Positions 24,829 through 34,239 are shown, counted from the stretch's first letter. The stretch is DNA of 64,000 nucleotides from Domibacillus robiginosus (GCF_000966195.1 NZ_LAHL01000003.1:248001-312000); one strand, 5' to 3'. Notes: generated by a model not told the origin, from the sequence alone. A program made the numbers and translations.

Positions 24829-24865
24829 AAAGATAACAGGCAGTTTCGGCTGTTATCTTTTTCTT
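24829..24865 (+). terminator. Intra-operon hairpin between lipoprotein and permease genes
   Basis: AGATAACAG/CTGTTATCT stem followed by TTTTCTTTC. It is likely a partial terminator or mRNA stabiliser giving excess binding protein. Confidence 0.6.
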
Positions 24866-24899
24866 TCTCCAAATTCAACTGAAATGAGGTTTAGGCAGC

Positions 24900-25760
24900 A
24901 TGAGAAATAAAGACTTTATGTTTTGGCTTTTTCTAGCGCCGGTTTTGTTCGCGCTTGGCACTGTTGTCCTGCTCCCGCTTATTTACGGAATCTTCTATTC
25001 GTTTACGGATTGGGATGGAGTGAATGCGGCGGAATTTATCGGAGTGAAAAATTACGTTGAATTATTCAGTGATCAAGGATTTTTAAACTCCCTCTGGTTT
25101 ACATTTAAATTCTCCATTGCTTCTGTTATTGTCATCAACATTATGGGGCTCGGCCTCGCCATGCTTGTTACATCGTACATCAAATCCAAAAATGTACTTC
25201 GGACCATCTTTTTTATGCCAAACTTGATTGGTGGATTGATTCTCGGCTTTATCTGGCAGTTTATTTTTACAAAAGTGTTTGATGCAGTCGGGCGGGCAAC
25301 GGGTATTGAATGGCTGCAGGGCTGGCTGTCTGATTCCCAGACAGGCTTCTGGGGAATGGTTATCCTGATGAGCTGGCAGATGGCCGGCTACATTATGATT
25401 ATTTACATTGCATACTTGGAAAATGTACCGAAAGATTTGCTTGAAGCAGCGGAAATTGACGGCGCGAATGGATGGCAGCGATTCCGGAACATTACGTTCC
25501 CACTTGTTATGCCAGCTTTTACCGTTAGCTTATTCTTGACACTTTCAAATGCCTTTAAAATTTACGACCAGAACCTGTCACTGACAAACGGCGGTCCATT
25601 TGACTCGACGAAAATGGTTGCGATGGACATTGTCCAAACGGCGTTTCAGTTAAACCAAATGGCAGAAGCGCAGGCCAAAGCCGTTATTTTCTTCATCATC
25701 GTGGCGATTATTTCTTTAACACAGGTATACATTAACAAGAAAAAGGAGGTGGAGATGTAA
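24900..25760 (+). CDS. Sugar ABC transporter permease (MalF/UgpA type)
   Basis: 286 residues, six predicted membrane helices. The EAA loop that contacts the ATPase reads LLEAAEIDGANGWQRFRNITFPLV. Partner of the permease gene that follows, which starts on the last base of this stop codon (TAATG). The ATPase is not in the operon and is most likely MsmX, encoded at 34240. Confidence 0.9.
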   Translation: MRNKDFMFWLFLAPVLFALGTVVLLPLIYGIFYSFTDWDGVNAAEFIGVKNYVELFSDQGFLNSLWFTFKFSIASVIVINIMGLGLAMLVTSYIKSKNVLRTIFFMPNLIGGLILGFIWQFIFTKVFDAVGRATGIEWLQGWLSDSQTGFWGMVILMSWQMAGYIMIIYIAYLENVPKDLLEAAEIDGANGWQRFRNITFPLVMPAFTVSLFLTLSNAFKIYDQNLSLTNGGPFDSTKMVAMDIVQTAFQLNQMAEAQAKAVIFFIIVAIISLTQVYINKKKEVEM

Positions 25761-26578
25761 TGAAAAAGTCAGGAAAACGCTGGATGCTGGAGATTATTGG
25801 CCTTTTACTGGCTCTTCTTTGGATCTCTCCTTTCTATTTAATGATTGCCAATGCATTTAAAACAAAACGTGAAATTTTCACCAATACAATGAAGCTCCCA
25901 GAAACATTCACCTTTGATAACTTTGTGCAGGCTTTTGAAGAATTAACTTTTTTACAGACATTCATGAATTCTGTACTTGTCACTTTTTTGAGTGTAGCCA
26001 TTATTTTGTTTTTCTCTGCGATGGCTGCTTATGCGCTGTCACGCAACGGAAGCAAGCTCAGCAATATCATCTTCTTCGTTTTTGTGGCGGCTATGCTGAT
26101 TCCGTTTCAGTCGGTTATGATTCCGCTTGTCACTATTTTCGGAAAAGCCAATGCGCTTAACTTTTACGGACTGATTTTTATGTATCTCGGTTTCGGCTGC
26201 AGTTTGTCAATTTTTCTTTACCACGGGGCACTTAAAGGAATTTCCAAGTCGCTTGATGAAGCGGCAACCATTGATGGATGCAATCGGCTGCAGGTGTTCT
26301 GGTACATTATTTTCCCACTATTGAAACCGATTACGATTACCGTTGGAATTTTAAATGTGATCTGGATCTGGAATGATTTCCTTCTGCCATCGCTTGTCAT
26401 TAGCGGAGATGGCACAGATACGATTCCATTAAAGCTGTTCTTGTTCTTCGGCCAGTATACGAAGCAGTGGCATCTAGCGCTTGCCGGTTTAACGATTTCC
26501 ATTATTCCAGTCATCATCGCGTACTTCTTTGCACAAAAACAAATTATCAAAGGAGTTTCTGATGGTGCAGTGAAATAA
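25760..26578 (+). CDS. Sugar ABC transporter permease (MalG/UgpE type)
   Basis: 272 residues, six predicted helices. EAA loop SLDEAATIDGCNRLQVFWYI, C-terminal QKQIIKGVSDGAVK typical of MalG-type permeases. Coupled to the preceding permease. A GC-rich hairpin (about 26605-26628) follows the stop. Confidence 0.9.
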   Translation: MKKSGKRWMLEIIGLLLALLWISPFYLMIANAFKTKREIFTNTMKLPETFTFDNFVQAFEELTFLQTFMNSVLVTFLSVAIILFFSAMAAYALSRNGSKLSNIIFFVFVAAMLIPFQSVMIPLVTIFGKANALNFYGLIFMYLGFGCSLSIFLYHGALKGISKSLDEAATIDGCNRLQVFWYIIFPLLKPITITVGILNVIWIWNDFLLPSLVISGDGTDTIPLKLFLFFGQYTKQWHLALAGLTISIIPVIIAYFFAQKQIIKGVSDGAVK

Positions 26579-26604
26579 GCCCATTCGACTGCCGTAGTGC
26601 TTTT

Positions 26605-26628
26605 GAGACCCCGCTTGTGTGGGGTCTC
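26605..26628 (+). terminator. Hairpin after the permease genes
   Basis: GAGACCCC/GGGGTCTC perfect stem without a T-run; probably a 3' stabiliser or weak terminator. Confidence 0.5.
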
Positions 26629-26710
26629 AGCATAAACGGATAAGAAACGATATACTTTCTTATTTTTTTTGAAAAATGGTACTATAAACTTGAAAAGGGA
26701 GGAATCGGTC

Positions 26711-27742
26711 ATGGCTGTCACAATTAAAGATGTAGCAAAAAAAGCGCAGGTTGCACCGTCGACCGTCTCCCGTGTTATTGCAGACCATCCAAAAATTACA
26801 CAAGAAACAAAAGAAAAAGTAAGGAAAGTCATGCAGGAGCTTGGCTATCATCCGAACCTGCTGGCGCGTAAGCTCGTTACGCAGTCCTCTCAAACAATTG
26901 GGATTATTCGCAAAACGTCCACGAAGCATTCACTGTCCGACCCGTTTTTTCCGGCGGCGCTTCAAGGGATGAGTGACCTGCTGCATCAAAAGGAATACAG
27001 CATTTTAATGACATGCGGAGAATCCGATGAAGATATCTACCGGGAAGTTGTAAACATGGTTCAGGGCAAAAGTGTCGACGGCATGATTATGCTTTATTCA
27101 CAGGACCATGATCCTGTTCTGGAGCTGCTTTTAGAGCAAAACTTTCCGTTTGTCATGATCGGCAAACCGTCGGAGCATACTGACAGGGTGATGTATGTAG
27201 ATAACGACAATGTCAAAGCTGCACGTGATATTACAGACTATCTGATTCGGGCCGGACATACGCATATCGCATATGTCGGAGGCGACCCGAGGTTTGAAGT
27301 GCATAAAGATCGTGAAGAAGGATATAAACAGGCATTAAAACTTGCGAATATTCAATCAAAATTTCTTTTCAGAAAAGAAATTTCAAAAGAAGATGCACAA
27401 GAAACCATTGATGAGATGCTGAAGCTGGATCCAAGACCAACGGCTATTGTCACAACAGATGAGCTGATGGCTATGAGCCTGCTGTCTGCTTTGTACGAGC
27501 GGCATTTGCGGGTGCCGGATGATATGGCTGTTACAACCTTTATGGATTCTATGCTTTCAGCGCTGTCAAGTCCTCCACTGACGACGGTAGACATTCATGC
27601 GTTTCAGCTCGGCTATGAAGCAGCAAAAACACTGGTAGACCTTTTGGAAAACCCAACCATGATGAAGCGGAACATTTTAGTGCCAACCTCGATTGTTGTG
27701 CGGGAATCATGCAAAAAAACGAAGAATGGAGCGATTCTATGA
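26711..27742 (+). CDS. LacI-family transcriptional regulator (MalR-like)
   Basis: 343 residues. LacI helix-turn-helix ([20 protein letters not shown]), hinge [15 protein letters not shown], then the sugar-binding core with [20 protein letters not shown]. Similar to MalR-type regulators of oligosaccharide operons. ATG 26711 is preceded by AGGGAGG. It lies between permeases and ThuA and overlaps the thuA-like start (ATGA), so it is probably both a member and a controller of this operon; candidate sites are those at 23310-23481. Confidence 0.88.
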   Translation: MAVTIKDVAKKAQVAPSTVSRVIADHPKITQETKEKVRKVMQELGYHPNLLARKLVTQSSQTIGIIRKTSTKHSLSDPFFPAALQGMSDLLHQKEYSILMTCGESDEDIYREVVNMVQGKSVDGMIMLYSQDHDPVLELLLEQNFPFVMIGKPSEHTDRVMYVDNDNVKAARDITDYLIRAGHTHIAYVGGDPRFEVHKDREEGYKQALKLANIQSKFLFRKEISKEDAQETIDEMLKLDPRPTAIVTTDELMAMSLLSALYERHLRVPDDMAVTTFMDSMLSALSSPPLTTVDIHAFQLGYEAAKTLVDLLENPTMMKRNILVPTSIVVRESCKKTKNGAIL

Positions 27743-28458
27743 ATATCACAGTATGGAATGAATTTCGACATGAACGTAACAAGCAGGCAGTCAAAGACAT
27801 TTATCCGGAAGGCATTCATCAAGTAATCGCCGACTTTTTAAAGGAAGAAGGACGGACCGTTCAAACGGCCACATTGGATGAAGCGGAGCACGGGTTGACA
27901 GATGATGTATTAAATAATACGGATGTCCTGCTTTGGTGGGGACATGTAGCACATGAAGAAGTAAGTGATGAGATTGTGGAGAAAGTACGGCAGCGTGTGC
28001 TTGATGGCATGGGCCTTATCGTCCTTCATTCTGGTCATTTCTCAAAAATCTTTAAAAAGCTAATGGGTACGTCATGTGATTTAAAATGGCGTGAAGCAAA
28101 GGATAAAGAACGTCTTTGGGTTGTTGACCCAGCACATCCGATTGCGGAAGGCATTGGCGAATATTTTGAGCTTGAACAAGAAGAAATGTACGGCGAACAT
28201 TTCGATATTCCGGCTCCAGATGAGCTCATTTTCATGAGCTGGTTTACGGGCGGAGAAGTATTCCGAAGCGGTGTCACGTACAAACGGGGCAACGGGCGGA
28301 TTTTTTACTTCCGTCCTGGACATGAAACACATCCTACATACTTTAACGAAAACGTTCAGCGAGTGATTCAAAATGCAGTAAAATGGGCAGCTCCTGTTAA
28401 GCGGGAACGACCTGTATACGGTAATGCACAACCAATTGAAGAGTTAAGGGGAGAATAA
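27739..28458 (+). CDS. ThuA-like trehalose-utilisation family protein
   Basis: 239 residues, glutamine-amidotransferase-like flavodoxin-type fold of the ThuA family: [10 protein letters not shown] at the start, [35 protein letters not shown] and [15 protein letters not shown]. In rhizobia ThuA works with the Gfo/Idh dehydrogenase ThuB on 3-keto derivatives of trehalose-type disaccharides. Here it is followed by two Gfo/Idh genes, matching that partnership. Start ATG overlaps the regulator stop. Confidence 0.85.
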   Translation: MNITVWNEFRHERNKQAVKDIYPEGIHQVIADFLKEEGRTVQTATLDEAEHGLTDDVLNNTDVLLWWGHVAHEEVSDEIVEKVRQRVLDGMGLIVLHSGHFSKIFKKLMGTSCDLKWREAKDKERLWVVDPAHPIAEGIGEYFELEQEEMYGEHFDIPAPDELIFMSWFTGGEVFRSGVTYKRGNGRIFYFRPGHETHPTYFNENVQRVIQNAVKWAAPVKRERPVYGNAQPIEELRGE

Positions 28459-28462
28459 AGAG

Positions 28463-29488
28463 ATGGGGAAAATTAAAGTAGGAGTCATTGGCTGCGGGAG
28501 CATTGCTCAGCACCGCCACATTCCAGAGTATGCTGCAAATGAGAACGTCCAAATTGTGGCATTTTGCGATATAAAGGAAGAGCGTGTGCAAAAATACGCT
28601 GAGCATTTTAATGCCAAAGCGTATACAAGCTATGAAGAATTATTGAAAGACAAAGACGTAGAGGCAATCAGCGTCTGTACGCCGAATGTGCTGCATGCGC
28701 CCATTACAATTGCGGCGCTCCAAGCAGGCAAGCACGTGCTTTGCGAAAAGCCAATGGCTACATCAAAACAAGAAGCGGATGCCATGATTCAGGCTTCAGA
28801 AGCAAGCGGCAAAAAGCTGATGATTGCCCACAACCAGCGTTTTGTCGCTTCCCACCAAAAAGCCCGCTCTATTATTGAAAGCGGCTCTTTAGGTAAAATT
28901 TATAGCTTCCGGACAGCATTTGGCCATGGCGGGCCAGAAGGCTGGAGCGTAGATGGAACGAACAGCTGGTTTTTCAAAAAGGAATTGGCGTTTATCGGTG
29001 CCATGGGTGACCTTGGCGTTCATAAAACCGACTTGCTGCGCTATTTGATTGGTGAAGAGTTTGTAGAAGCGGCGGCGTTTGTTGAAGGGTCAGCAAAAGA
29101 AAATTCAACAGTGGATGATAATGCAGTATGTATCTTAAAATCGGAAAGCGGCATGATCGGTACACTGGCTGCAAGCTGGGCGTACAATGGCGGTGAAGAT
29201 AATTCAACTGTTTTTTACGCGGAAAATGGAATCATGCGTTTAGAGGACGATCCGGACTACTCACTTATTATTCAATACAAAAATGGCAATAGCGAACGTC
29301 ACAGCCTCGGTGCCATTCAGTCAAATGAAGAAGGCAAGCAAACCAATTCCCAGGTTGTAGAGCAATTTATTAATAGCATTTTAAACGACACAACACCGCC
29401 TGTTTGCGGAAACGAAGGCAAAAAGTCCCTGCAGGTGATCCTGGCTGCATTAGAATCAAGTGAAACAAAAAGAACTGTCCGTATTTAA
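28463..29488 (+). CDS. Gfo/Idh/MocA-family oxidoreductase A of the ThuA cluster
   Basis: 341 residues. Rossmann motif VGVIGCGSIAQHRHIPEY, CEKPMAT lysine motif, GDLGVHKTDLLRYLIG carrying the conserved Asp and His. NAD(P)-dependent sugar dehydrogenase. Next to ThuA it is a good candidate for C3 oxidation of a glycoside. Four bases separate it from the ThuA gene. Substrate cannot be read from sequence. Confidence 0.87.
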   Translation: MGKIKVGVIGCGSIAQHRHIPEYAANENVQIVAFCDIKEERVQKYAEHFNAKAYTSYEELLKDKDVEAISVCTPNVLHAPITIAALQAGKHVLCEKPMATSKQEADAMIQASEASGKKLMIAHNQRFVASHQKARSIIESGSLGKIYSFRTAFGHGGPEGWSVDGTNSWFFKKELAFIGAMGDLGVHKTDLLRYLIGEEFVEAAAFVEGSAKENSTVDDNAVCILKSESGMIGTLAASWAYNGGEDNSTVFYAENGIMRLEDDPDYSLIIQYKNGNSERHSLGAIQSNEEGKQTNSQVVEQFINSILNDTTPPVCGNEGKKSLQVILAALESSETKRTVRI

Positions 29489-29505
29489 TCAAAGAGGTGA
29501 CAAAC

Positions 29506-30543
29506 ATGACGAAACTGAGAGTCGGCGTTTTAGGCACAGGCGGCATTGCAACAGAACGGCATATCCCGGCTTTTAAACATGTAAAAGAAGCAGAGATCAC
29601 GGCCGTAATGGATGTGAACGAGGAGCGGGCGAGAGAAACAGCCGAAAAATTTGGCATTGAGCATGTCTGCAAGAGCTTGGAAGAGATGCTTGAAAAAATT
29701 GATGCGCTCATTATTGCTACCCCAAATAAATTTCACGCTCCTGCCGCAGTCCAGGCGCTGAATGCCGGTGTTCATGTCATGTGTGAAAAACCGATGGCAC
29801 TGAATACAAAAGAGTGTGAGGAAATGGTCGCCGCGGCTGAAAAGTCCAAAAAGGTACTGCTCATTGCGTATCACTGGCGGTTTTTAAAAGAATCCCGCGC
29901 AGCCAAGCGCTTGATTGACAGCGGTGAGATTGGCCGGCCGCTCGTGATTCGGATTAAATCCATGCGGCGCCGGAAAGTACCGGGCTGGGGCGTATTTACA
30001 AATCGTGAACTTCAGGGCGGCGGTGCGTTGATCGACTACGGCTGCCACCTGCTTGATCTGGCTATGTGGCTGACTGGCAGTTCAAAGCCGTTTGAAGTGA
30101 GCGGCGCCACCTTTAACCATTTAAGCATGCAAAAGGATATGGTCAATGAATGGGGAACGATTAACCCGGCCACCTTCGAAGTAGAAGACCATGCCACCGC
30201 TTTTATTAGACTCGAAAATGGAGCGATTGTCATGTTTGAAACATCGTGGGCAGCCAATATTCCAAAAGACGAAGAAACGATCAGTATTTCTGGCACAAAG
30301 GGCGGTATGGACGTGTTTCCGCTTCGCTTGAATAAAGCGGAGCATGGTGTGCTGATCAATTCGGATGTTGCCTGGATTCCCGAGGAAAAACCTTTTGCGA
30401 TTTTACAGGCAGAGCATTTTGTTTCCTGCTGCTTTGGAGAAAGCTCACCGATGTCAAGTCCGGAAGAATCGATGTACGTATCAAGCATTATTGAATCTGT
30501 TTATGAAAGCGCCAAGATTGGACGCAGCGTCAAAATCAGATAA
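29506..30543 (+). CDS. Gfo/Idh/MocA-family oxidoreductase B of the ThuA cluster
   Basis: 345 residues. VGVLGTGGIATERHIPAF nucleotide motif, CEKPMAL, and GALIDYGCHLLDLAMWLTG catalytic region. A paralogue of the preceding gene but clearly diverged. Two dehydrogenases in one operon suggest an oxidation at the start and a reduction at the end of the pathway, which would recycle the cofactor; this is inference. ATG 29506 follows AAAGAGGTGA; the GTG at 29497 lies inside that ribosome site. Confidence 0.87.
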   Translation: MTKLRVGVLGTGGIATERHIPAFKHVKEAEITAVMDVNEERARETAEKFGIEHVCKSLEEMLEKIDALIIATPNKFHAPAAVQALNAGVHVMCEKPMALNTKECEEMVAAAEKSKKVLLIAYHWRFLKESRAAKRLIDSGEIGRPLVIRIKSMRRRKVPGWGVFTNRELQGGGALIDYGCHLLDLAMWLTGSSKPFEVSGATFNHLSMQKDMVNEWGTINPATFEVEDHATAFIRLENGAIVMFETSWAANIPKDEETISISGTKGGMDVFPLRLNKAEHGVLINSDVAWIPEEKPFAILQAEHFVSCCFGESSPMSSPEESMYVSSIIESVYESAKIGRSVKIR

Positions 30544-30557
30544 AAGGAGCGATTCCA

Positions 30558-31526
30558 TTGAAACTAGGTGTATTTACTGTTCTTTTTTCCAGCAAGTCTT
30601 TTGAAGACATGCTGGATCACGTGAAAGCAGCCGGCTTAGACGCGGTTGAAATTGGTACAGGCTGTTATCCGGGCAATGCCCACTGTCCGCTTGATGAGCT
30701 GCTTGAAGACGAGAAAAAACGGGCTGATTATCTGGAAGCTGTGACGTCACGCGGTTTGACCATCAGTGCCTTTAGCTGCCATGGCAATCCGCTTACACCA
30801 GACAAGGCGTTTGCGGAAGAATCCGATTCTGTACTCCGTAAAACGATTAAGCTCGCTTCTCTTTTAAACGTGCCGGTTGTCAACTGTTTTTCCGGCACGC
30901 CGGGAGACTCCGAGGAAGCCAAGCAGCCGAACTGGCCGGTTGTGCCATGGCCGGCAGAATACCATGACATATTAAAGTGGCAATGGGAGAAAAAATTAAT
31001 TCCTTATTGGAAAGAAATCGGTGAAATTGCCCAAAGCCATAATGTGAAAATTGGACTTGAACTGCATGGCGGCTTTCTTGTTCATACTCCTTACACGATG
31101 CTGAAGCTTCGCGAGGAAACATGTGCGGCCATTGGGGCCAACCTTGATCCAAGCCATATGTGGTGGCAGGGCATTGACCCGGTGGCAGCAATTAAAATTC
31201 TTGGTAAAGCCGGCGCCATTCATCATTTTCATGCAAAGGACACATACATTGACCAAGACAACGTCAACATGTACGGCTTAACCGATATGCAGCCATATGG
31301 CAATGTGCAGTCACGCGCCTGGACGTTCCGAAGCGTCGGCTGCGGACACAGTGTACAGGAATGGTCTGACATGATGAGCGCGCTTCGTATGTACAACTAC
31401 GATTATGTTGTCAGCATCGAGCATGAGGATGCCATTATGTCGATTGATGAAGGCTTTAATCGCGCTGTGAAAAATTTAAACGATGTGCTGATCCGCGAAT
31501 CCGCCGGCGAGATGTGGTGGGCATAA
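30558..31526 (+). CDS. TIM-barrel sugar isomerase/epimerase
   Basis: 322 residues. Xylose-isomerase-like TIM barrel with the complete metal-site set: Glu in GLELHGGF, Asp and His in NLDPSHMWW, His in HFHAKDT and Glu in VSIEHEDA. Starts with TTG at 30558 after AAAAGGAGC. Last gene of the ThuA/Gfo operon; enzymes of this type commonly accompany Gfo/Idh dehydrogenases in keto-sugar pathways, isomerising or cleaving the oxidised product. Confidence 0.86.
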   Translation: MKLGVFTVLFSSKSFEDMLDHVKAAGLDAVEIGTGCYPGNAHCPLDELLEDEKKRADYLEAVTSRGLTISAFSCHGNPLTPDKAFAEESDSVLRKTIKLASLLNVPVVNCFSGTPGDSEEAKQPNWPVVPWPAEYHDILKWQWEKKLIPYWKEIGEIAQSHNVKIGLELHGGFLVHTPYTMLKLREETCAAIGANLDPSHMWWQGIDPVAAIKILGKAGAIHHFHAKDTYIDQDNVNMYGLTDMQPYGNVQSRAWTFRSVGCGHSVQEWSDMMSALRMYNYDYVVSIEHEDAIMSIDEGFNRAVKNLNDVLIRESAGEMWWA

Positions 31527-31538
31527 CAAGACGAGCTG

Positions 31539-31569
31539 AAAGGGTGAAATCAAACAGATTTCATCCTTT
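31539..31569 (+). terminator. Terminator hairpin of the ThuA operon, first copy
   Basis: AAAGGGTGAAATC/GATTTCATCCTTT stem. Nearly the same 31 bases recur at 31955-31985 beyond the repeat. Confidence 0.7.
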
Positions 31570-31574
31570 CAGTG

Positions 31575-31949
31575 TGTAGACAAAGTCTTTCTCTTTCAAA
31601 AAAAGAGTCGATAAATGCTTCGCGTATCCTAAAGCAGTGCGGGAGCTTTTTCGGCTTGCACCTGCGGGATATCCTGACTCACTGTACTTCCCACAGGAGT
31701 CTTCGTCCGGCAGGCTTCAACCCAGTGGTGTTGAAGACCAATCAGCCAAGGATTGGATATATATTTCCTCTTTTTTTAAAAGAAAAAATACGACCTTATT
31801 CGCTCTGTACAATCTTGTCGCAAGCTACTTGGCGGCGTCCGATCAGCGCAGACTCCTATGGGCTCAGCGCCTGCCCTATGGAAAGCGGAGCTGCCCGGAC
31901 GCCGCCGATCTATCCGATTCATGTGACAGTTATCAATCACTTCTCTACA
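31575..31949. repeat. Intergenic repeat element, copy 3 (inverted relative to copy 2)
   Basis: 375 bases with ends TGTAGACAAAG and CTTCTCTACA. Contains a palindromic block at 31831-31906 (GGCGGCGTCC...GGACGCCGCC) and the CCCACAGGAGTCTTCGTCC block at 31690-31710. It is the reverse complement of copy 2 (22856-23255) over most of its length. Short reading frames in it are not credible genes. Confidence 0.8.
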
Positions 31950-31954
31950 GTCTG

Positions 31955-31985
31955 AAAGGATGAAATCAAACAGATTTTATCCTTT
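31955..31985 (+). terminator. Terminator hairpin of the ThuA operon, second copy
   Basis: AAAGGATGAAATC/GATTTTATCCTTT stem followed by TTTTT; differs from the first copy at only two or three positions. Confidence 0.75.
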
Positions 31986-32050
31986 TTCGCATATGTGCAA
32001 GCGGGACATCTTTGTAAATGTTTTTTAATAGAGTTCTCTGTTTTTTTAAC

Positions 32051-32078
32051 TTGTTTTTCCTATCTCATTCGGTATGAT
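32051..32078 (+). promoter_or_regulatory. Candidate promoter of the Gfo/Idh gene at 32107
   Basis: TTGTTT, 16-base spacer, TATGAT, ending 28 bases before the start codon. Confidence 0.4.
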
Positions 32079-32106
32079 TTTTTGTATCGGAAAGGGGAGG
32101 GGAAAA

Positions 32107-33123
32107 ATGAAACAGCACCGAATCGTTTTAGCTGGCTGTGGCAGTATGGCGAATGCGTGGCTCGATGAGATCGAGAAACGAAAAGATGCGGAAATTATCG
32201 CTTTGGTAGATGTGCGCAGGGAAGCCGTACTCGAGATGGCAAAGCGGCGGACATTATCCATTCCTTGCTTTGAAAGCCTGGAAGAAGCGCTGGCTGCAAC
32301 GAATGCAAATCTTGTTGTAGATGTGACTATTCCAGCTGCGCATAAGCAGGTGGTTACCACTGCCTTGCAGTCTGGATGCAGTGTACTAGGTGAAAAACCA
32401 ATAGCTCAAACGCTGGAGGATGCAGAAGAAGTGGTACAGCTTTCGCAGCGTACCGGCCACTGGTATGCGGTCATGCAGAATCGGCGATACACAAAGCTAA
32501 TTCGTACGCTTCGCCAGCTGCTGGCTGACGGAAAAATTGGTACGATCAGTTCCATTCACGCAGATTTTTTTCTGGCACCGCACTTTGGTGGATTTCGCGA
32601 GCAAATGGACAGTCCGCTCATTGTAGATATGGCTATTCATACCTTTGATCAGGCGCGCTTTTTAACTGGGGCAAATGCCGTATCGGTTTTTTGCCATGAA
32701 TACAACCCGCCTGGCTCCTGGTATGAAGGGAATGCAGCGGCCCTCTGTTTTTTTGAAATGAGTGATGGATCGGTTTTTTCGTATCGCGGCTCCTGGTGTG
32801 CCGATGGAAAGCCAACCTCCTGGGATGGAGAGTGGCGAATCACCGGCACACAAGGCAGTGCCGAATGGGACGGAGAATCAGCACCGCGTCTGTACATAAA
32901 GAAAGAGCCGTCTGAAGAGGCTTTTATTTATCCGTATCAAACTGAAATCGCCGTCAACTCCTGGACAGGACGGGAAGGACATGCTGGCTGTCTGGATGAA
33001 ATGTTTGCTGCGCTTGAGGAAAACCGCCCGGCAGAAACGGACTGCCATGATAACATGGAAAGTATGAAAATGGTGTTTGGGGCGCTTGAAAGTGCGGCCA
33101 GCGGGAAAAAAATTATTTTGTAA
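32107..33123 (+). CDS. Gfo/Idh/MocA-family oxidoreductase
   Basis: 338 residues. Rossmann motif IVLAGCGSMANAWLDEI, GEKPIAQ, and VDMAIHTFDQARFLTG in the catalytic region. Family member with unknown sugar substrate. Shine-Dalgarno GGGGAGGGG. Lies outside the repeat-bracketed cluster and about 115 bases before a PucR-type regulator; it may be part of the same carbohydrate regulon. Confidence 0.85.
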   Translation: MKQHRIVLAGCGSMANAWLDEIEKRKDAEIIALVDVRREAVLEMAKRRTLSIPCFESLEEALAATNANLVVDVTIPAAHKQVVTTALQSGCSVLGEKPIAQTLEDAEEVVQLSQRTGHWYAVMQNRRYTKLIRTLRQLLADGKIGTISSIHADFFLAPHFGGFREQMDSPLIVDMAIHTFDQARFLTGANAVSVFCHEYNPPGSWYEGNAAALCFFEMSDGSVFSYRGSWCADGKPTSWDGEWRITGTQGSAEWDGESAPRLYIKKEPSEEAFIYPYQTEIAVNSWTGREGHAGCLDEMFAALEENRPAETDCHDNMESMKMVFGALESAASGKKIIL

Positions 33124-33239
33124 AATGAACACGGGCCGCGCAGAGGTTAGGAATTTGTGGTCCGTATTGCAAGGGAAAATTAATGGAGGCAATTCATTTT
33201 TGACGGATGGCTTCCAGCCGTTGAAAGAAGGAGGATAGG

Positions 33240-34124
33240 ATGCAAAATATCGAAATGATTTACGAGAGAGCAATCGTGACAGAACAGCCTGAAGCCGATA
33301 AGAGCCGCCTGCATTACTACGATAAAGGGCGAAATCGCTATATTTCTATTCCGAAAGAAGATGTATCGGGAAGAGAAGAGCAGCTTCTTTCACACTTTTT
33401 TGTCCCGATCAGCCAGGATGGGGAAGCAAGCCAGTCCTCTTCTTTAGAACAGGCATGGTGGGCATTTTTAATTAAAGACGGAGAGTGTCCGGCCGCAGGA
33501 GCACAGCGGATCCGCTTTTTATATATGAAATTGACAGAGCATGACCGTGACGGTTTTTTAAAAGCTGTTGACACGTTTTTTGATCATGCTCTTTTAGTCG
33601 TCTGGACAGGAGATCGGGAATGTATCCTTATAGAAGAGGCTTCGGATTATCCTATTCAAAAAGAAGATGGACAAACATTTTTAGATGTACTCGCCGGTGA
33701 TTTTTACATAGCGGGCCGGCTGTTTATTGGACGGTTTGGACAAGCGGCGGACTCATTAAGAGATACATATAAGCGGGAGACGGAAGCGGCACGTAAAGCC
33801 GCCCTGTTCATACCGGAACAGCGGGTAACAACGATTGAAATGGTTGTTCCCCATCTGTTTTTGGCGGGCAGCCGCGCAGAGCTGTCGAGTTTGTTTGCGG
33901 AGGAACAGGAATGGTTTGAAGCGGATGAGGATTTACGGAATACCCTTCAATTGCTTATACAAAACCATCTGAATGTAAGCCAGACGGCCAAGCAGCTTCA
34001 CCTGCACCGCAACAGCCTGCAGTACCGAATTGATAAATTTGTTGACCGAACAGGGATTGATGTTCGTTCCTATGAAGGTGCTATGCTTGTTTACATGATT
34101 TGCTTGATGAGCGCGCAAAAGTAA
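33240..34124 (+). CDS. PucR/CdaR-type transcriptional regulator
   Basis: 294 residues. The C-terminal 55 residues form the PucR-type helix-turn-helix: LNVSQTAKQLHLHRNSLQYRID, with TGIDVRSYEGAMLVYMI. The long N-terminal part is not a recognisable named domain and may sense a metabolite. CdaR-type regulators activate sugar-diacid genes, PucR purine genes. Sits just upstream of msmX, separated by a terminator. ATG after AAGGAGGAT. Confidence 0.8.
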   Translation: MQNIEMIYERAIVTEQPEADKSRLHYYDKGRNRYISIPKEDVSGREEQLLSHFFVPISQDGEASQSSSLEQAWWAFLIKDGECPAAGAQRIRFLYMKLTEHDRDGFLKAVDTFFDHALLVVWTGDRECILIEEASDYPIQKEDGQTFLDVLAGDFYIAGRLFIGRFGQAADSLRDTYKRETEAARKAALFIPEQRVTTIEMVVPHLFLAGSRAELSSLFAEEQEWFEADEDLRNTLQLLIQNHLNVSQTAKQLHLHRNSLQYRIDKFVDRTGIDVRSYEGAMLVYMICLMSAQK

Positions 34125-34127
34125 GGA

Positions 34128-34188
34128 GGACAAGGTGCACAATGAAGAACTGCCCATCTTTGTGCATCATGTCCATTTTTATTTTTAT
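34128..34188 (+). terminator. Terminator after the PucR-type gene
   Basis: Long imperfect stem beginning GGACAAGGTGCAC and ending GTGCATCATGTCC, then ATTTTTATTTTTATT. Confidence 0.75.
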
Positions 34189-34203
34189 TGTAAGCGAATA
34201 CAA
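34188..34203 (+). promoter_or_regulatory. CcpA cre site upstream of msmX
   Basis: TTGTAAGCGAATACAA fits the cre consensus WTGNAANCGNWNNCWW at every position. Carbon catabolite control of msmX is inferred. Confidence 0.7.
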
Positions 34204-34210
34204 TGTAATT

Positions 34211-34226
34211 AAGAAAACGGTTACAG
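34211..34226 (+). promoter_or_regulatory. Second LacI/CcpA-type half-conserved site before msmX
   Basis: AAGAAAACGGTTACAG; its core resembles the site at 23466 in front of the ABC operon, which would coordinate the ATPase with its transporter. Confidence 0.4.
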
Positions 34227-34239
34227 GAGGAAATGGAAA

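Noticed and set aside
31572-31963. Overlapping frames of 108-127 codons after the isomerase gene
   Set aside because: They coincide with repeat copy 3, which is non-coding elsewhere in the window; no Shine-Dalgarno.
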